From Chitinophaga filiformis (GTDB taxonomy: Bacteria > Bacteroidota > Bacteroidia > Chitinophagales > Chitinophagaceae): a stretch of DNA of 64,000 bases. Below the pieces are notes generated by a model. That model worked only from the letters and a program-made list of their open reading frames with translations. It did no database searches and was not told the DNA's origin. The number at the start of each line of letters is the position of its first letter. Position 1 is the first letter of the stretch. The position numbers and the translations under genes are program-made. Of the stretch, positions 1 through 9,337 are shown piece after piece. The DNA lies in the NCBI RefSeq assembly GCF_023100805.1, contig NZ_CP095855.1, positions 4,939,001 through 5,003,000 of the forward strand. The letters are read 5' to 3'.

Positions 1-2
1 CA

Positions 3-155
3 GACCTGGACCAAAGAATCTATTTCTGGTTGAGCTTTGGCGTAACAGCCCTCACAGCAGCAACAACATTAGTTACTTCTATTCAGGCCGCCCAGAAAGA
101 CACTGACAAACCACGCAGTCCCAAATGGGTGGAGATGTCGCGTTATATAATTTGA
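3..155 (+). CDS. C-terminal end of an unidentified protein, cut by window start
   Basis: An open frame enters from the left edge and ends at a TGA at 153-155, giving about 50 residues. It contains one hydrophobic stretch (FWLSFGVTALTAATTLV) that could be a membrane helix, followed by a charged tail ending in MSRYII. The upstream part is outside the window, so family and function cannot be assigned. The composition looks protein-like, but the fragment is short and could be a chance open frame. Confidence 0.4.
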   Translation, partial: DLDQRIYFWLSFGVTALTAATTLVTSIQAAQKDTDKPRSPKWVEMSRYII

Positions 156-274
156 TACAGGAGTTCATTCGACAGTTAAAAGAAAATAACGGTTCACGTT
201 TATAAAATTTCAACTTCTAAAAATCAGCTTAATTTAGACAGGTTAGGGAGCCATTTCCGGCGCCCCCTAAAATA

Positions 275-306
275 GCGACGTCCCGGGGAAGGCCCCGGGA
301 CATCTT
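275..306. terminator. Strong GC hairpin, likely terminator of ychF
   Basis: A perfect 9 bp stem (GTCCCGGGG at 280-288 and CCCCGGGAC at 293-301) closes a four-base loop just beyond the stop of the leftward ychF gene. The T-tract in the leftward direction is weak, so it may act as an RNA 3' end stabiliser rather than a classical intrinsic terminator. Confidence 0.5.
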
Positions 307-346
307 AGATTTGTTGTACCCCTCAGTGGATAAACCCTGAGTATCT

Positions 347-1450
347 TTATACGTTGAAACGGAAGTGCATTACATCACCATCGTTCACGACATATTCTTT
401 ACCTTCTATACGTAAGCGGCCATTATCGCGGCACGCGGTTTCGGAACCATACTTCACATAATCCTCATAGGCGATCACCTCTGCCTTGATAAATCCTTTC
501 TCGAAATCGGTGTGGATCACACTGGCAGCCTGAGGCGCCTTCCAGCCGGTGTGGATGGTCCAGGCCCTTACTTCCTGCACACCCGCTGTAAAGTAGGTAA
601 TCAGGTTCAGGAGCTTGTATGCGGAACGGATCAGGCGGTTCAGACCTGGTTCAGTCAGGTTGTATTCGGAAAGGAACAGTTCTTTATCTGCCGGATCTTC
701 CATTTCGGAGATCTGCGCCTCTATACTGTTGTTCATAACCACTACTGTAGCATTTTCAGCCTGAACAGAAGCCTGCAGCTGCTCGGAATATTTATTGCCG
801 GTCAGCATGGAAGCCTCATCCACGTTTGCTACGTAAAGTACTGGTTTTTCCGTCAGCAGGAACAGGTCAGCGATCGCTACGCGGTCTTCCTTGCTCAATC
901 CCAGCTCACGGATATTTTTACCTTTTTCCAGGTGCTCCTGGCATTGTTTAAGAATTTCGAACTCTCTTTTCGCCTTGGGATCACCACCGGTTTTCGCCAT
1001 TTTCTCGGTACGGGCGATCTTCTTCTCCACGCTTTCGAGGTCTTTCAGCTGTAACTCGGTGTCAATGATCTCTTTATCGCCTACAGGGTTGATAGCGCCT
1101 TCTTCCCTGAGAATATTATCGTCTTCGAAGCAGCGGATCACGTGTACGATGGCATCCACTTCACGGATATTGGCGAGGAACTTGTTACCAAGACCTTCCC
1201 CTTTACTGGCCCCTTTTACAAGGCCTGCGATGTCTACAAATTCAATAGTGGTTGGAACCACGCGGTTGGGCTTTACCAGCTCTTCCAGCTTTGCCAGCCT
1301 TTCATCCGGTACGTCTACAAGTCCTACGTTAGGTTCAATTGTACAGAAACGGTAATTGCTGGCCTGCGCCTTTGCGCTATTGCTTACCGCATTAAATAAA
1401 GTCGACTTTCCTACATTCGGCAATCCAACAATTCCTACTTGTAACGCCAT
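347..1450 (-). CDS. ychF: Redox-regulated ATPase YchF (Obg-family P-loop protein)
   Basis: Universally conserved Obg-family protein that prefers ATP to GTP and associates with ribosomes; it is linked to translation and oxidative stress responses. The 367 residues match the usual ~363. The P-loop GLPNVGKST is at residues 9-17. The position that is NKxD in GTPases reads NVDE, typical of the YchF specificity change. The C-terminal ~85 residues form the expected TGS domain, ending in GDVMHFRFNV. ATG start at 1450. A TATCTTCG box (1468-1475, leftward) lies about 17 bases upstream and resembles a Bacteroidota -7 element. It is monocistronic and divergent from the next gene. Confidence 0.97.
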   Translation of the reverse strand: MALQVGIVGLPNVGKSTLFNAVSNSAKAQASNYRFCTIEPNVGLVDVPDERLAKLEELVKPNRVVPTTIEFVDIAGLVKGASKGEGLGNKFLANIREVDAIVHVIRCFEDDNILREEGAINPVGDKEIIDTELQLKDLESVEKKIARTEKMAKTGGDPKAKREFEILKQCQEHLEKGKNIRELGLSKEDRVAIADLFLLTEKPVLYVANVDEASMLTGNKYSEQLQASVQAENATVVVMNNSIEAQISEMEDPADKELFLSEYNLTEPGLNRLIRSAYKLLNLITYFTAGVQEVRAWTIHTGWKAPQAASVIHTDFEKGFIKAEVIAYEDYVKYGSETACRDNGRLRIEGKEYVVNDGDVMHFRFNV

Positions 1451-1561
1451 TTTTTAAAAAATTTGCGCGAAGATAATGCTTTTTTAGCTATCAATGGCAA
1501 GTCGGCCGGAACTGATAGACTATAACACAGATTTATGTTTTTAATATTAAATTTTTGCCAT

Positions 1562-1569
1562 TAGATTTG
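1562..1569 (+). promoter_or_regulatory. Candidate -7 box TAGATTTG for the SpmA/SpmB-like gene
   Basis: Matches the Bacteroidota TAnnTTTG consensus and lies 22 bases before the ATG at 1592. No convincing -33 element was identified. Confidence 0.4.
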
Positions 1570-1591
1570 GCATTCAATCATTTCACACCAT

Positions 1592-2824
1592 ATGGCATTA
1601 AACTACGTCTGGCTGGCTTTTTTCCTGATCTCTTTTGTTGTGGCCGTCTGCCGGCTGATCTTCCTCCAGGATACTGCCGTGTTCTCTACGGTTATGAATG
1701 GCATGTTCGAGAGCGCCAAAACCGGGGCTGAGATCTCACTGGGCCTGGCGGGTATCATGACCTTCTGGCTGGGGATTATGAAAGTTGGGGAAAAAGGTGG
1801 AATGATCGGTATCCTGGCCAGGGCGGTAGACCCGTTCTTTTCCAAGCTCTTCCCTGGGATACCTAAAAAGCACCCTGCCATGGGCTCTATCCTCATGAAT
1901 TTCAGTGCAAATGCGCTGGGTCTGGACAATGCGGCCACTCCCGTAGGGCTGAAAGCGATGAAGCAGTTACAGGAGCTGAATCCTGAGCCGGATACTGCTA
2001 CTAATGCCCAGATCATGTTCCTGGTGCTGAACACCGCAGGTATCACACTGATCCCGACATCTGTTATTGCCCTGCGGATCGCTGCCGGTTCCCATAATGC
2101 GGCGGAGATATTCATCCCTACCCTGATAGGCACTATTATCTCCTTTGTGTCCGGTCTGATCGCCGTAGCCATATACCAGCGTATCAACCTGCTGAAGGCC
2201 CCAATCCTGCTCACCTTTGCCGTTTTCGGCCTGGCGCTGCTGGGGCTTTATTATGTAATGCCCTATCTCACAACCGACCAGCTGGCACAATACACTGCTT
2301 TCGTCGGTGGCTTTACGATCTTCGCCATTATCGTCGGCTTTCTTGCCTTGGGCGTTGTCAAGAAGATTAATGTATATGATGTATTTATTGAGGGAGCGAA
2401 AGAAGGTTTCCAGGTTTCCGTTACCATCATTCCTTACCTGGTGACCATGCTGGTAGCCATCAGCGCCTTCCGGAATACCGGATGCATGGACTATGTGCTG
2501 AATGGTATCGCCGCCCTGTTTGCCGCTATGGGCATGAATACAGACTTTGTGCCGGCACTTCCTGTCGGCCTGATGAAACCGCTCAGCGGCGGCGCTGCCC
2601 GTGCACTGATGGTGGACATCCTGAAAACACATGGACCAGATTCCTTCGCCGGACGCCTGGCCAGTATCATACAGGGATCAACGGAAACGACCTTCTATGT
2701 ACTGGCGGTATATTTCGGCTCGGTGAACATCAAAAAGACGAAATATGCGCTGACATGTGGTCTGATTGCAGATGTGGTAGGCCTGGTAGCTGCTATCGTG
2801 ATTGGATACATTTTCTTTCATTAA
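1592..2824 (+). CDS. Nucleoside-recognition (Gate) domain membrane protein, SpmA-SpmB fusion type
   Basis: A 410-residue, very hydrophobic protein with about ten predicted membrane segments. The family (nucleoside recognition/Gate domain, related to Bacillus spore maturation proteins SpmA and SpmB) is usually two proteins; here both halves are fused, as is common in Bacteroidota. The first half holds the conserved LGLDNAATPVGLKAM region, and the second has PVGLMKPLSGGAARALMVD and STETTFYVLAVYFG, all typical of Spm proteins. The transported substrate is not known. It is followed 73 bases later by the YeiH-type gene in the same direction, so co-transcription is possible. Bacteroidota carrying it do not sporulate, so its role is probably not spore related. 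Confidence 0.85.
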   Translation: MALNYVWLAFFLISFVVAVCRLIFLQDTAVFSTVMNGMFESAKTGAEISLGLAGIMTFWLGIMKVGEKGGMIGILARAVDPFFSKLFPGIPKKHPAMGSILMNFSANALGLDNAATPVGLKAMKQLQELNPEPDTATNAQIMFLVLNTAGITLIPTSVIALRIAAGSHNAAEIFIPTLIGTIISFVSGLIAVAIYQRINLLKAPILLTFAVFGLALLGLYYVMPYLTTDQLAQYTAFVGGFTIFAIIVGFLALGVVKKINVYDVFIEGAKEGFQVSVTIIPYLVTMLVAISAFRNTGCMDYVLNGIAALFAAMGMNTDFVPALPVGLMKPLSGGAARALMVDILKTHGPDSFAGRLASIIQGSTETTFYVLAVYFGSVNIKKTKYALTCGLIADVVGLVAAIVIGYIFFH

Positions 2825-2897
2825 ATAAATTCTTTCACTAACTTGGGGCCCACCACCAATAGATCCGCTTCCACCAAGGGGTACTCTTAAACATTTA

Positions 2898-4163
2898 ATG
2901 TCACTTACTATCATGCCTAAGAAAACGCTGCACGAAGACTGGATTGCTGTTATCATTGCTTTTTTAACGATTGGCCTGGTGTTGCTGGGGCTTAAGCCTG
3001 TATTTCCGAAGATTGCCGTCTGGAACGACGCCTCCCTTGTGACGGCGCAGTTCGGAGGTGTGACGGTATGGCAACAAACAGGGCTTTTATTCCTGTGGGT
3101 CTTTGGCAGCCTCCTGCTGGCCAAAGCGTTTACAGGAAAAATAGCATTTGCAAAACTGCTGGTGTCTCTGTTGTTTATCGTCTTTATCACTTTACTGGCA
3201 CAGTTTATCGCCAGCAACAAGACCCTGAAGGATTTCGGGATTGAAGTCGTTCTGTTCAGCCTTATATTGGGCCTGCTGATCAGTAACCTGGTGGGCATAC
3301 CGGACATATTAAGGCCGGCTATACAGACGGAGCTGTATATCAAGATCGGCCTGGTGCTGCTGGGCGCCAACGTGCTTTTCCAGGACATCCTGAAAGCGGG
3401 CGGACTGGGTATCCTTCAATCTGTAGCCGTAGTGTTCACCGTATGGTACTTCAGTTTCTGGGTATGCCGTAAGTTTAAGCTGGATGATGAATTCCGTATG
3501 ATGATCTCCAGCGCGGTATCCATCTGCGGTGTATCTGCCGCTATTGCGACGGCAGGCGCCATTGAAGGAGACAACAAGAAATTGTCGCATGTCATCTCCC
3601 TCGTTCTCATCGTGGCCATCCCTATGATGCTGTTCATGCCATATATCGCCACCTGGGCACATATGTCGCCCGCCGTAGCCGGTGCATGGCTGGGAGGCAC
3701 CATTGATACCTCCGGCGCCGTGGTTGCCGCGGGTACCATTCTTGGCGAGGAAGCCCTGAAATATGCCACCCTGGTTAAATTCTCACAGAATGTATTGCTT
3801 GGACTGGCGGCTTTCTTTATCTCTCTTTACTGGTCTTATTCCCGCAAGGAAGCTGGTTATGAAAAGCCCACCCTCCTTACTATCTGGGAGCGTTTTCCCA
3901 AGTTTGTACTGGGCTTCATACTGGCCTCGCTCCTGTTCTCCTTTGCACTGCCGGTTGAAACGGTAGCCGCTGCCAAAGGTCCTTTAAAAGAATTGCAAAC
4001 ATATTGGTTCGCAATTGCGTTTACCTGTATAGGACTGGAGACTAAATTCACTGATATCTTTAAAATGGAGAATGGCCGTCCTGCAATGGCATTTATCATT
4101 GCACAGCTCTTCAACATTATATTTACGCTGGTGATAGCTTACCTTGTGTTCGGCCGACAATAA
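2898..4163 (+). CDS. YeiH/YadS-type putative sulfate exporter family transporter
   Basis: A 421-residue polytopic membrane protein with about ten to twelve hydrophobic segments, matching the UPF0324/Cons_hypoth698 family named for E. coli YeiH. Characteristic stretches are the SAVSICGVSAAIATAGAI region and GGTIDTSGAVVAAG, which are the family's conserved cores. Members have been linked to sulfonate or sulfite export and to taurine-derived sulfur, but substrates are mostly untested. It has an ATG start and no overlap with the upstream Spm-like gene. A perfect hairpin follows the stop. Confidence 0.85.
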   Translation: MSLTIMPKKTLHEDWIAVIIAFLTIGLVLLGLKPVFPKIAVWNDASLVTAQFGGVTVWQQTGLLFLWVFGSLLLAKAFTGKIAFAKLLVSLLFIVFITLLAQFIASNKTLKDFGIEVVLFSLILGLLISNLVGIPDILRPAIQTELYIKIGLVLLGANVLFQDILKAGGLGILQSVAVVFTVWYFSFWVCRKFKLDDEFRMMISSAVSICGVSAAIATAGAIEGDNKKLSHVISLVLIVAIPMMLFMPYIATWAHMSPAVAGAWLGGTIDTSGAVVAAGTILGEEALKYATLVKFSQNVLLGLAAFFISLYWSYSRKEAGYEKPTLLTIWERFPKFVLGFILASLLFSFALPVETVAAAKGPLKELQTYWFAIAFTCIGLETKFTDIFKMENGRPAMAFIIAQLFNIIFTLVIAYLVFGRQ

Positions 4164-4172
4164 CCGGCGCTG

Positions 4173-4214
4173 ATCCACAGACCGCAGGTGAGCGATTCAT
4201 CGCGGTCTGTGGAT
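4173..4214. terminator. 13 bp perfect hairpin between the YeiH-type gene and the next gene
   Basis: ATCCACAGACCGC at 4173-4185 pairs perfectly with GCGGTCTGTGGAT at 4202-4214 around a 16-base loop. There is no T-tract. It starts 10 bases after the YeiH-type stop and ends 23 bases before the next start, so it may attenuate or stabilise rather than fully terminate. Confidence 0.5.
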
Positions 4215-4236
4215 AGTCTGCCGCCGAATCAAGAAC

Positions 4237-5499
4237 ATGCTACGCCCCAGTACATACGAGAGAATAATATTGGCCACCGGCATTAGCGGTTACCTCCTGC
4301 TACTGCTCATCACTATACTGCACCGGCAACCTCCGCTATCTGACGAAGCGGTTTTCCTTTCCAATATTCATCTTCTACACCAATACGGGCTATCCCGCTC
4401 TTTCCTGTTAAACATCGACAAACAGACGCCAGGACCTCTATACCAGTTTGTACATTATGCACTGGAACCTCTTACACACCTGCAAACACCGGCCATCCGC
4501 CTGGTGAACACCAGCATGTTATTGCTCATCGTCCTGTTGCTGACAGGCATTGTGCGGAAGATGCAACGACGGGTAAAGAAAAGCGTATGGGTGCCGGCGT
4601 TACACATCATGGCGGTGCCAATGATATGGCAGGCATCCGGGATGGCATTAACAGAAATCCCGGCAATGTTCTTCGCTACTCTATCTATCTGGCTCCTACA
4701 ACTGGCGCTGGATCATTCAAATAAACGCATAGGAATGGGTATATTCCTGTCCCTGCTGGCGGGATTAAGCCTCGGGTTGGCGATCCTGGGGCGTGCGCCT
4801 TTTGTAATGATCGTTCCTGCGGCGCTGTTATTATTGCTACAGTCGGCGGGAGAATGGCAGCGCTGGATAACTGTGAGTATATACATGGGTGTAGCCCTGC
4901 TTTGCTGTGTACCGGTATTCGTGATATGGGGTGGTTTCATGCCGCCAAAGCAGGCACTCACAGATACGGGAGGTCTCGTGCCCTGGCATGGCATACTGGC
5001 ATTTGCATATGGGGCAATGGTCGTACTGATAATAGCACCGGGCTGGTTTTTCTACAACCGTCCGACATTGCTGGTATTGGTATTGCTGTATTTCCTCCTG
5101 CTGCCAGCTAACTATTATTGGCTGCACTTCGAATATGGGCCCCTGAACGAAGTCCTGACCAGGATCCTTCCGGCAGCCGCCATGCAAATATATTATTACC
5201 TTATATCTCCCCTGCTGATGATTATTGCGCTGTATTTTGTATACAGTACCTTCCTCCGGTGGATGGAACGGCGCACGGAGCCCTTCTTTTTGTTTATACT
5301 CCTCGCCACCCTGCTGATACTGGCTACCAGTTTCAGGGCGAATCATTTTTTCAGTTCCAGGTATGTGGTGTTGACGGCCCCCTTGCTCATTATACTGCTG
5401 GCGCCTTATATTCACGCCAGTAAAGAGCAGTGTATCAGGGTTGCCGCCGGAATGATCATTGGCCTGTTATCGCTGGAAACATATTTCCTTTTCAGATAG
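4237..5499 (+). CDS. GT-C-like polytopic membrane protein (putative glycosyltransferase)
   Basis: A 420-residue protein with ten or more hydrophobic segments. After the first segment it has PPLSDEAVFLSNIHLLHQYG, resembling the first extracytoplasmic loop of GT39/GT83-type GT-C enzymes, where an acidic DE pair is catalytic. This supports a lipid-linked-sugar-dependent glycosyltransferase, but the rest of the sequence is not diagnostic and the acceptor is unknown. ATG start at 4237. The gene ends 7 bases before the converging thiamine-binding gene stops, with no terminator between them. It is outside the main EPS block. Confidence 0.5.
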   Translation: MLRPSTYERIILATGISGYLLLLLITILHRQPPLSDEAVFLSNIHLLHQYGLSRSFLLNIDKQTPGPLYQFVHYALEPLTHLQTPAIRLVNTSMLLLIVLLLTGIVRKMQRRVKKSVWVPALHIMAVPMIWQASGMALTEIPAMFFATLSIWLLQLALDHSNKRIGMGIFLSLLAGLSLGLAILGRAPFVMIVPAALLLLLQSAGEWQRWITVSIYMGVALLCCVPVFVIWGGFMPPKQALTDTGGLVPWHGILAFAYGAMVVLIIAPGWFFYNRPTLLVLVLLYFLLLPANYYWLHFEYGPLNEVLTRILPAAAMQIYYYLISPLLMIIALYFVYSTFLRWMERRTEPFFLFILLATLLILATSFRANHFFSSRYVVLTAPLLIILLAPYIHASKEQCIRVAAGMIIGLLSLETYFLFR

Positions 5500-5506
5500 A
5501 TATGGC

Positions 5507-5800
5507 TCAGTCGTACTTGCCCGTCTTATCTTCAATGCTGACGTCTGCATCTTTTTTGATCTGCATCTTTACGTATACCAGCAACTGTGAGGCGCCGGCT
5601 TTGAAACAGACATCCTGTGCTTTGCGGACTACGTCCATACACTCATCATAGGTACCTTCTAATACGGTTTCGAAAGGGCATACCCTATATTTCAGGCCGG
5701 AAGCCTGTATCACGGCAATAGCCTCGTCTACGACGGCATATACCTGGTCGCTGGGTACGGAAGGAAGGATCTGTAGTGCTAAATTGATCTTGTGTGCCAT
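5507..5800 (-). CDS. Thiamine-binding (MTH1187/YkoF-type) small protein
   Basis: A 97-residue protein whose sequence (CPFETVLEGTYDECMDVV and a KMQIKKDADVSIEDK tail) matches the MTH1187/Thiamine_BP family, a ferredoxin-like fold forming oligomers that bind thiamine or related pyrimidines in characterised homologues. Its length is typical of single-domain members. No thiamine biosynthesis or transport genes and no TPP riboswitch are visible nearby, so the ligand remains open. It converges with the upstream rightward gene and is followed on its 5' side by the tandem repeat array. Confidence 0.8.
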   Translation of the reverse strand: MAHKINLALQILPSVPSDQVYAVVDEAIAVIQASGLKYRVCPFETVLEGTYDECMDVVRKAQDVCFKAGASQLLVYVKMQIKKDADVSIEDKTGKYD

Positions 5801-6448
5801 ATTATTTTATACGATTATCTTTTAATGTTCAATCCGGGGTTATCGCCGGTCGTCATCCCGCCATCAGATGTTATCATTCATCCGTCCCGGGGTTACCACC
5901 CCGGGCTACAAACACAGACGCTCCTAACGGAGCTGATCGTAGCGAATGATCTGATTCGTATAACGCATGTATATTATTCATCACCCCGGACGTGATTACC
6001 GGCCGTCATTCTGCCATCAGATGTTATCATTCATCCGTCCCGGGGTTACCACCCCGGGCTACAAACACAGACGCTCCTAACGGAGCTGATCGTAGCGAAT
6101 GATCTGATTCGTATAACGCATGTTTATTATTCATCACCCCCGAACGTGATTACCGGCCGTCATTCTGCCATCAGATGTTATCATTCATCCGTCCCGGGGT
6201 TACCACCCCGGGCTACAAACACAGACGCTCCTGACGGAGCTGATCGTAGCGAATGATCTGATTCGTATAACGCATGTTTATTATTCATCACCCCCGAACG
6301 TGATTACCGGCCGTCATTCCGCCATCAGATGTTATCATTCATCCATCCCGGGTTATCACCCCGGGCTACAAACACAGATGCTCCTGACGGAACTGATCGT
6401 AACGAATGATCTGACGCGATCTCCTTACACAGGTATTGCAAATACCAC
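5801..6448. other. Non-coding interval occupied by a tandem repeat array
   Basis: This gap between the thiamine-binding gene and the GNAT/nitrilase gene is almost entirely the ~154 bp repeat described separately. No credible gene is present; open frames here are translations of the repeat. Confidence 0.8.
5847..6432. repeat. Four tandem copies of a ~154 bp REP-like element
   Basis: The anchor GCCATCAGATGTTATCATTC recurs at about 5860, 6013, 6167 and 6321, giving spacings of 153, 154 and 154 bp. Each unit carries a self-complementary CCCGGGGTTACCACCCCGGG hairpin, a constant GCTACAAACACAGA stretch, a second small hairpin GCTCCTAACGGAGC, and a GATCGTAGCGAATGATC half-palindrome. Copies 1-3 are near identical; copy 4 has more substitutions and diverges after about 6410. 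The structured, dispersed character (see 47095 and 51028) fits a repetitive extragenic palindrome family. No REP-associated transposase is in the window. Confidence 0.9.
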
Positions 6449-8011
6449 TCAATTACCTTTATCAGTTTTCTTCCATTTCACCTCATAGAGGTCCCTGCGC
6501 ATATCCTTCCTTGTCTGCACGCTGCCAAAGGCGTTCAGCTCTTTCAGCAGCACCAGGTCCACATCAGCAATAACCACCATTTCTGTATTGGTGGTAGCAT
6601 CTGCTTTCACACCTGTAACAGGGAATGCAAAGTCAGAGGGCGTAAACACAGCACTCTGTGCATATTGCAGATCCATGTTGTTGACCTTTGGCAGGTTCCC
6701 GACACAGCCAGCAATGGCCACGTAACACTCATTTTCAATGGCCCTGGCCTGCGCGCAGAACTTCACACGGTTAAAAGCATGCTGTGTATCGGTCAGGAAA
6801 GGTACAAACAATATTTGCATTCCCTGCTCTGACAAGATACGCGATGGCTCGGGAAACTCCACATCATAGCAGATCTGGATACCTATTTTCCCGCAATCTG
6901 TATCGAATGCTTTGAGCGTATCGCCGCCCTTTACACCCCAGGCATATACTTCACTGGGCGTAGGATGCATTTTGATATACTCTTCATGTGTCCCATCCCG
7001 GCGACAAAGGTAACAGATGTTGTACAATGCCTCATCAATTACAATGGGCATGCTGCCGCAAATGATATTTACGTTGTAAGACACTGCGTGCTGAATGAAC
7101 TGGTCCCTCAGCTGCTCTGTATACTTTGCTACGCCCCTGATGGCGCCGGCAGCATCCAGCTGGCTGAATTCCGCCATTAGCGGGGCATTGAACAGTTCAG
7201 GAAAGACCACGAAGTCAGAACCGTAATCGCTCACCGCATCAATAAAATACTCTACCTGCTGCATAAAGCCCTCCAGGCTGCCATAGTCGCGCATCTGCCA
7301 TTGCACCAACCCGATACGCACCGTGGATTTATTGTAACGGATGGTATCCTGGTCTTTCTCATAGTAGATATTATACCATTGCAGCAGGGTGGCAAAACCT
7401 TTGGAGGCTTCGTCGTGCGGCAGGTAATTCTTCAGGATCTTCTTTACCTGGAAATCGTTGGAAAACTGGAAAGTCAGTGTAGGATCATAGATCTCCTTAT
7501 CGCGTACTTTCTCGATATAATCCCTGGGCGACATTTCATCCGCATATTTGAGATAATTGGGGATACGGCCACCAGCCACGATGCCACGAAGGTTCAGCCT
7601 TTCGCAGAGGGTCTTGCGGGCATCGTATAAGCGTCTCGCCAGTCGCCGGCCACGATAGTCAGGATGCACAAATACCTCTATACCGTAGAGCACATCTCCT
7701 TTTGGATCATGTGTACTAAAAGTATAATAACCCGTTATTTGTTCATACGTATGTTCGTCACCGAACTTCCCGTAATCAACAATGATAGACAATGCACAAC
7801 CTACCACCTTATCGTTCACTGTGATAGCGATCTGCCCTTCGGGGAAGAGCTCTATGAGCCGGCGGATGGTGGGTTCGCGCCAGTAACTACCTTCCATATC
7901 TGCATATGCAGAGACCATGGATTCTTTGAGATCCAGGTAATCTTCTGCGGTTAACTGCCGGATATCGATTGTTTCGGAAATGTGTTTTGAAGTCATAAAA
8001 TAATAGTTCAC
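6449..8011 (-). CDS. Fused GNAT acetyltransferase and carbon-nitrogen hydrolase (nitrilase superfamily)
   Basis: A 520-residue two-domain enzyme. Residues ~15-200 form a GNAT acyltransferase domain, with the acetyl-CoA loop near FVHPDYRGRRLARRLYDA at 114-131. Residues ~230-500 form a nitrilase-superfamily amidase with the expected Glu-Lys-Cys triad: E272 in FPELFNAP, K347 in EYIKMHP, C381 in QICYDVEFPE. This fusion is seen in many bacteria; the substrates are not known, but an amide hydrolysis coupled to an N-acetylation is implied. ATG at 8011; a closer internal start (MTSKHISETIDIRQL, residue 6) is possible. It is transcribed away from the adjacent glycosyltransferase. Confidence 0.9.
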   Translation of the reverse strand: MNYYFMTSKHISETIDIRQLTAEDYLDLKESMVSAYADMEGSYWREPTIRRLIELFPEGQIAITVNDKVVGCALSIIVDYGKFGDEHTYEQITGYYTFSTHDPKGDVLYGIEVFVHPDYRGRRLARRLYDARKTLCERLNLRGIVAGGRIPNYLKYADEMSPRDYIEKVRDKEIYDPTLTFQFSNDFQVKKILKNYLPHDEASKGFATLLQWYNIYYEKDQDTIRYNKSTVRIGLVQWQMRDYGSLEGFMQQVEYFIDAVSDYGSDFVVFPELFNAPLMAEFSQLDAAGAIRGVAKYTEQLRDQFIQHAVSYNVNIICGSMPIVIDEALYNICYLCRRDGTHEEYIKMHPTPSEVYAWGVKGGDTLKAFDTDCGKIGIQICYDVEFPEPSRILSEQGMQILFVPFLTDTQHAFNRVKFCAQARAIENECYVAIAGCVGNLPKVNNMDLQYAQSAVFTPSDFAFPVTGVKADATTNTEMVVIADVDLVLLKELNAFGSVQTRKDMRRDLYEVKWKKTDKGN

Positions 8012-8055
8012 TTTTATCTTTTACTGCTGCTTTTCTATAATGTAAAAAAAGTAGC

Positions 8056-8063
8056 TATATTTG
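8056..8063 (+). promoter_or_regulatory. Candidate -7 box TATATTTG for the 8131 glycosyltransferase
   Basis: Matches TAnnTTTG and lies 67 bases before the GTG start. It would begin transcription of the 8131-9967 pair. Confidence 0.4.
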
Positions 8064-8130
8064 GGTCGTTTTTAGCCATGCTCCCTTGAGACCTCAATAA
8101 GCAATTATATCACCATAATTCTTAACTGCA

Positions 8131-9333
8131 GTGTCACTCATCAGGAACCGGGATATTGTTATCATTGGCTTACAGCAGTGGTATACCCCAATAGGAAGTA
8201 ATTGTAAGAATATAGCATTACAATTCGCGCGCCACAACCGTGTATTGTATGTTAATTCACCGCTTGACCGGCGAACCATCCTCAAACAAAAGGATGATCC
8301 CAATATCTCTTATCATCTCAGAACTTTACAGAAGAAAGAACCTTCGATCGTACCAGTGGAGGAAAATCTGTGGGCATATTATCCATCTGCTGTACTTGAA
8401 TCTATTAACTGGCTGCCGGCTAAGGCGCGGCCGCTCTTCTCCTGGTTAAACAAACGGAATAACAGGAAGTTTGCTGCCAGCATCAAAGAAGCGATCACAG
8501 CACTGGGTTTCTCCGACGTTATCCTCTTCAATGATAACGATATTTTCCGGGGTTTTTATATGAAAGAATTGCTCAATCCGGCCACTTACATTTATTACAG
8601 CCGGGATTACCTGCTGGGCGTGGATTACTGGAAAAAACACGGAGAAAAACTGGAGCCTGAGCATATTGCAAAAGCGGATGTAGCCCTGGCAAATTCTCCC
8701 TACCTGACAGACATCCTTAAAAAGTACAATTCCAACAGTTTTTATGTGGGACAGGGCTGCGATCTTTCCCTCTTCGATGTAACGCGCCAGTATGCAGTAC
8801 CTGCTGACCTGGCTAACATAAAAGGGCCGCGGATAGGCTATGTAGGCTCCCTGAACGCCCACCGGCTGGACCTGGGTATTATCGAGCATATTGCCAGGGA
8901 AAAAAAGGACTGGTCGGTAGTGTTGGTCGGTCCGGAGGATGAATATTTCCAGAGATCTGTACTGCATCAGCTGCCCAATGTATATTTCCTGGGGCGGAAG
9001 GAGCTGAAAGAACTGCCAGCCTATATCAAGGCCTTTGATGTATGTATCAATCCGCAGCAGGTGAATGTACTGACTGTAGGCAATTATCCGCTGAAAATAG
9101 ATGAATACCTTGCTTTAGGGAAACCGGTGGTAGCAACCGCCACCAGGACAATGGAATATTTCGATTCACACACCTACCTTGCCCGGAATGCAAATGAGTA
9201 CGTTACGTTCATTTCAAAGGCACTTTCTGAAGATACTCCTGCCCTGCAGGAACAGCGTATAGCCTTTGCCCGCTCGCATAGCTGGGAAAACTCCGTAACA
9301 GCCATTTATGAGGCAATATTAAATACCGCATGA
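8131..9333 (+). CDS. Glycosyltransferase, GT-B fold (TuaH-like)
   Basis: A 400-residue cytosolic glycosyltransferase. The C-terminal half has a Rossmann-like start (GPRIGYVGSLNAHRLDLG) and the nucleotide-sugar signature KIDEYLALGKPVVAT near residue 325, as in TuaH-type GT4-like enzymes acting on cell-surface polysaccharides. It starts with GTG at 8131; there is no earlier in-frame start and the N-terminus (IVIIGLQQW) is in the expected place. The acetyltransferase begins 4 bases after its stop, so the two are surely co-transcribed. Donor and acceptor sugars cannot be read from sequence. Confidence 0.85.
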   Translation: MSLIRNRDIVIIGLQQWYTPIGSNCKNIALQFARHNRVLYVNSPLDRRTILKQKDDPNISYHLRTLQKKEPSIVPVEENLWAYYPSAVLESINWLPAKARPLFSWLNKRNNRKFAASIKEAITALGFSDVILFNDNDIFRGFYMKELLNPATYIYYSRDYLLGVDYWKKHGEKLEPEHIAKADVALANSPYLTDILKKYNSNSFYVGQGCDLSLFDVTRQYAVPADLANIKGPRIGYVGSLNAHRLDLGIIEHIAREKKDWSVVLVGPEDEYFQRSVLHQLPNVYFLGRKELKELPAYIKAFDVCINPQQVNVLTVGNYPLKIDEYLALGKPVVATATRTMEYFDSHTYLARNANEYVTFISKALSEDTPALQEQRIAFARSHSWENSVTAIYEAILNTA

Positions 9334-9337
9334 CCAG

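Noticed and set aside
5792..6488. Small rightward frames in the 154 bp array
   Set aside because: They translate the REP-like unit (repeated GYHPGLQTQ), so they are repeat artefacts rather than genes.
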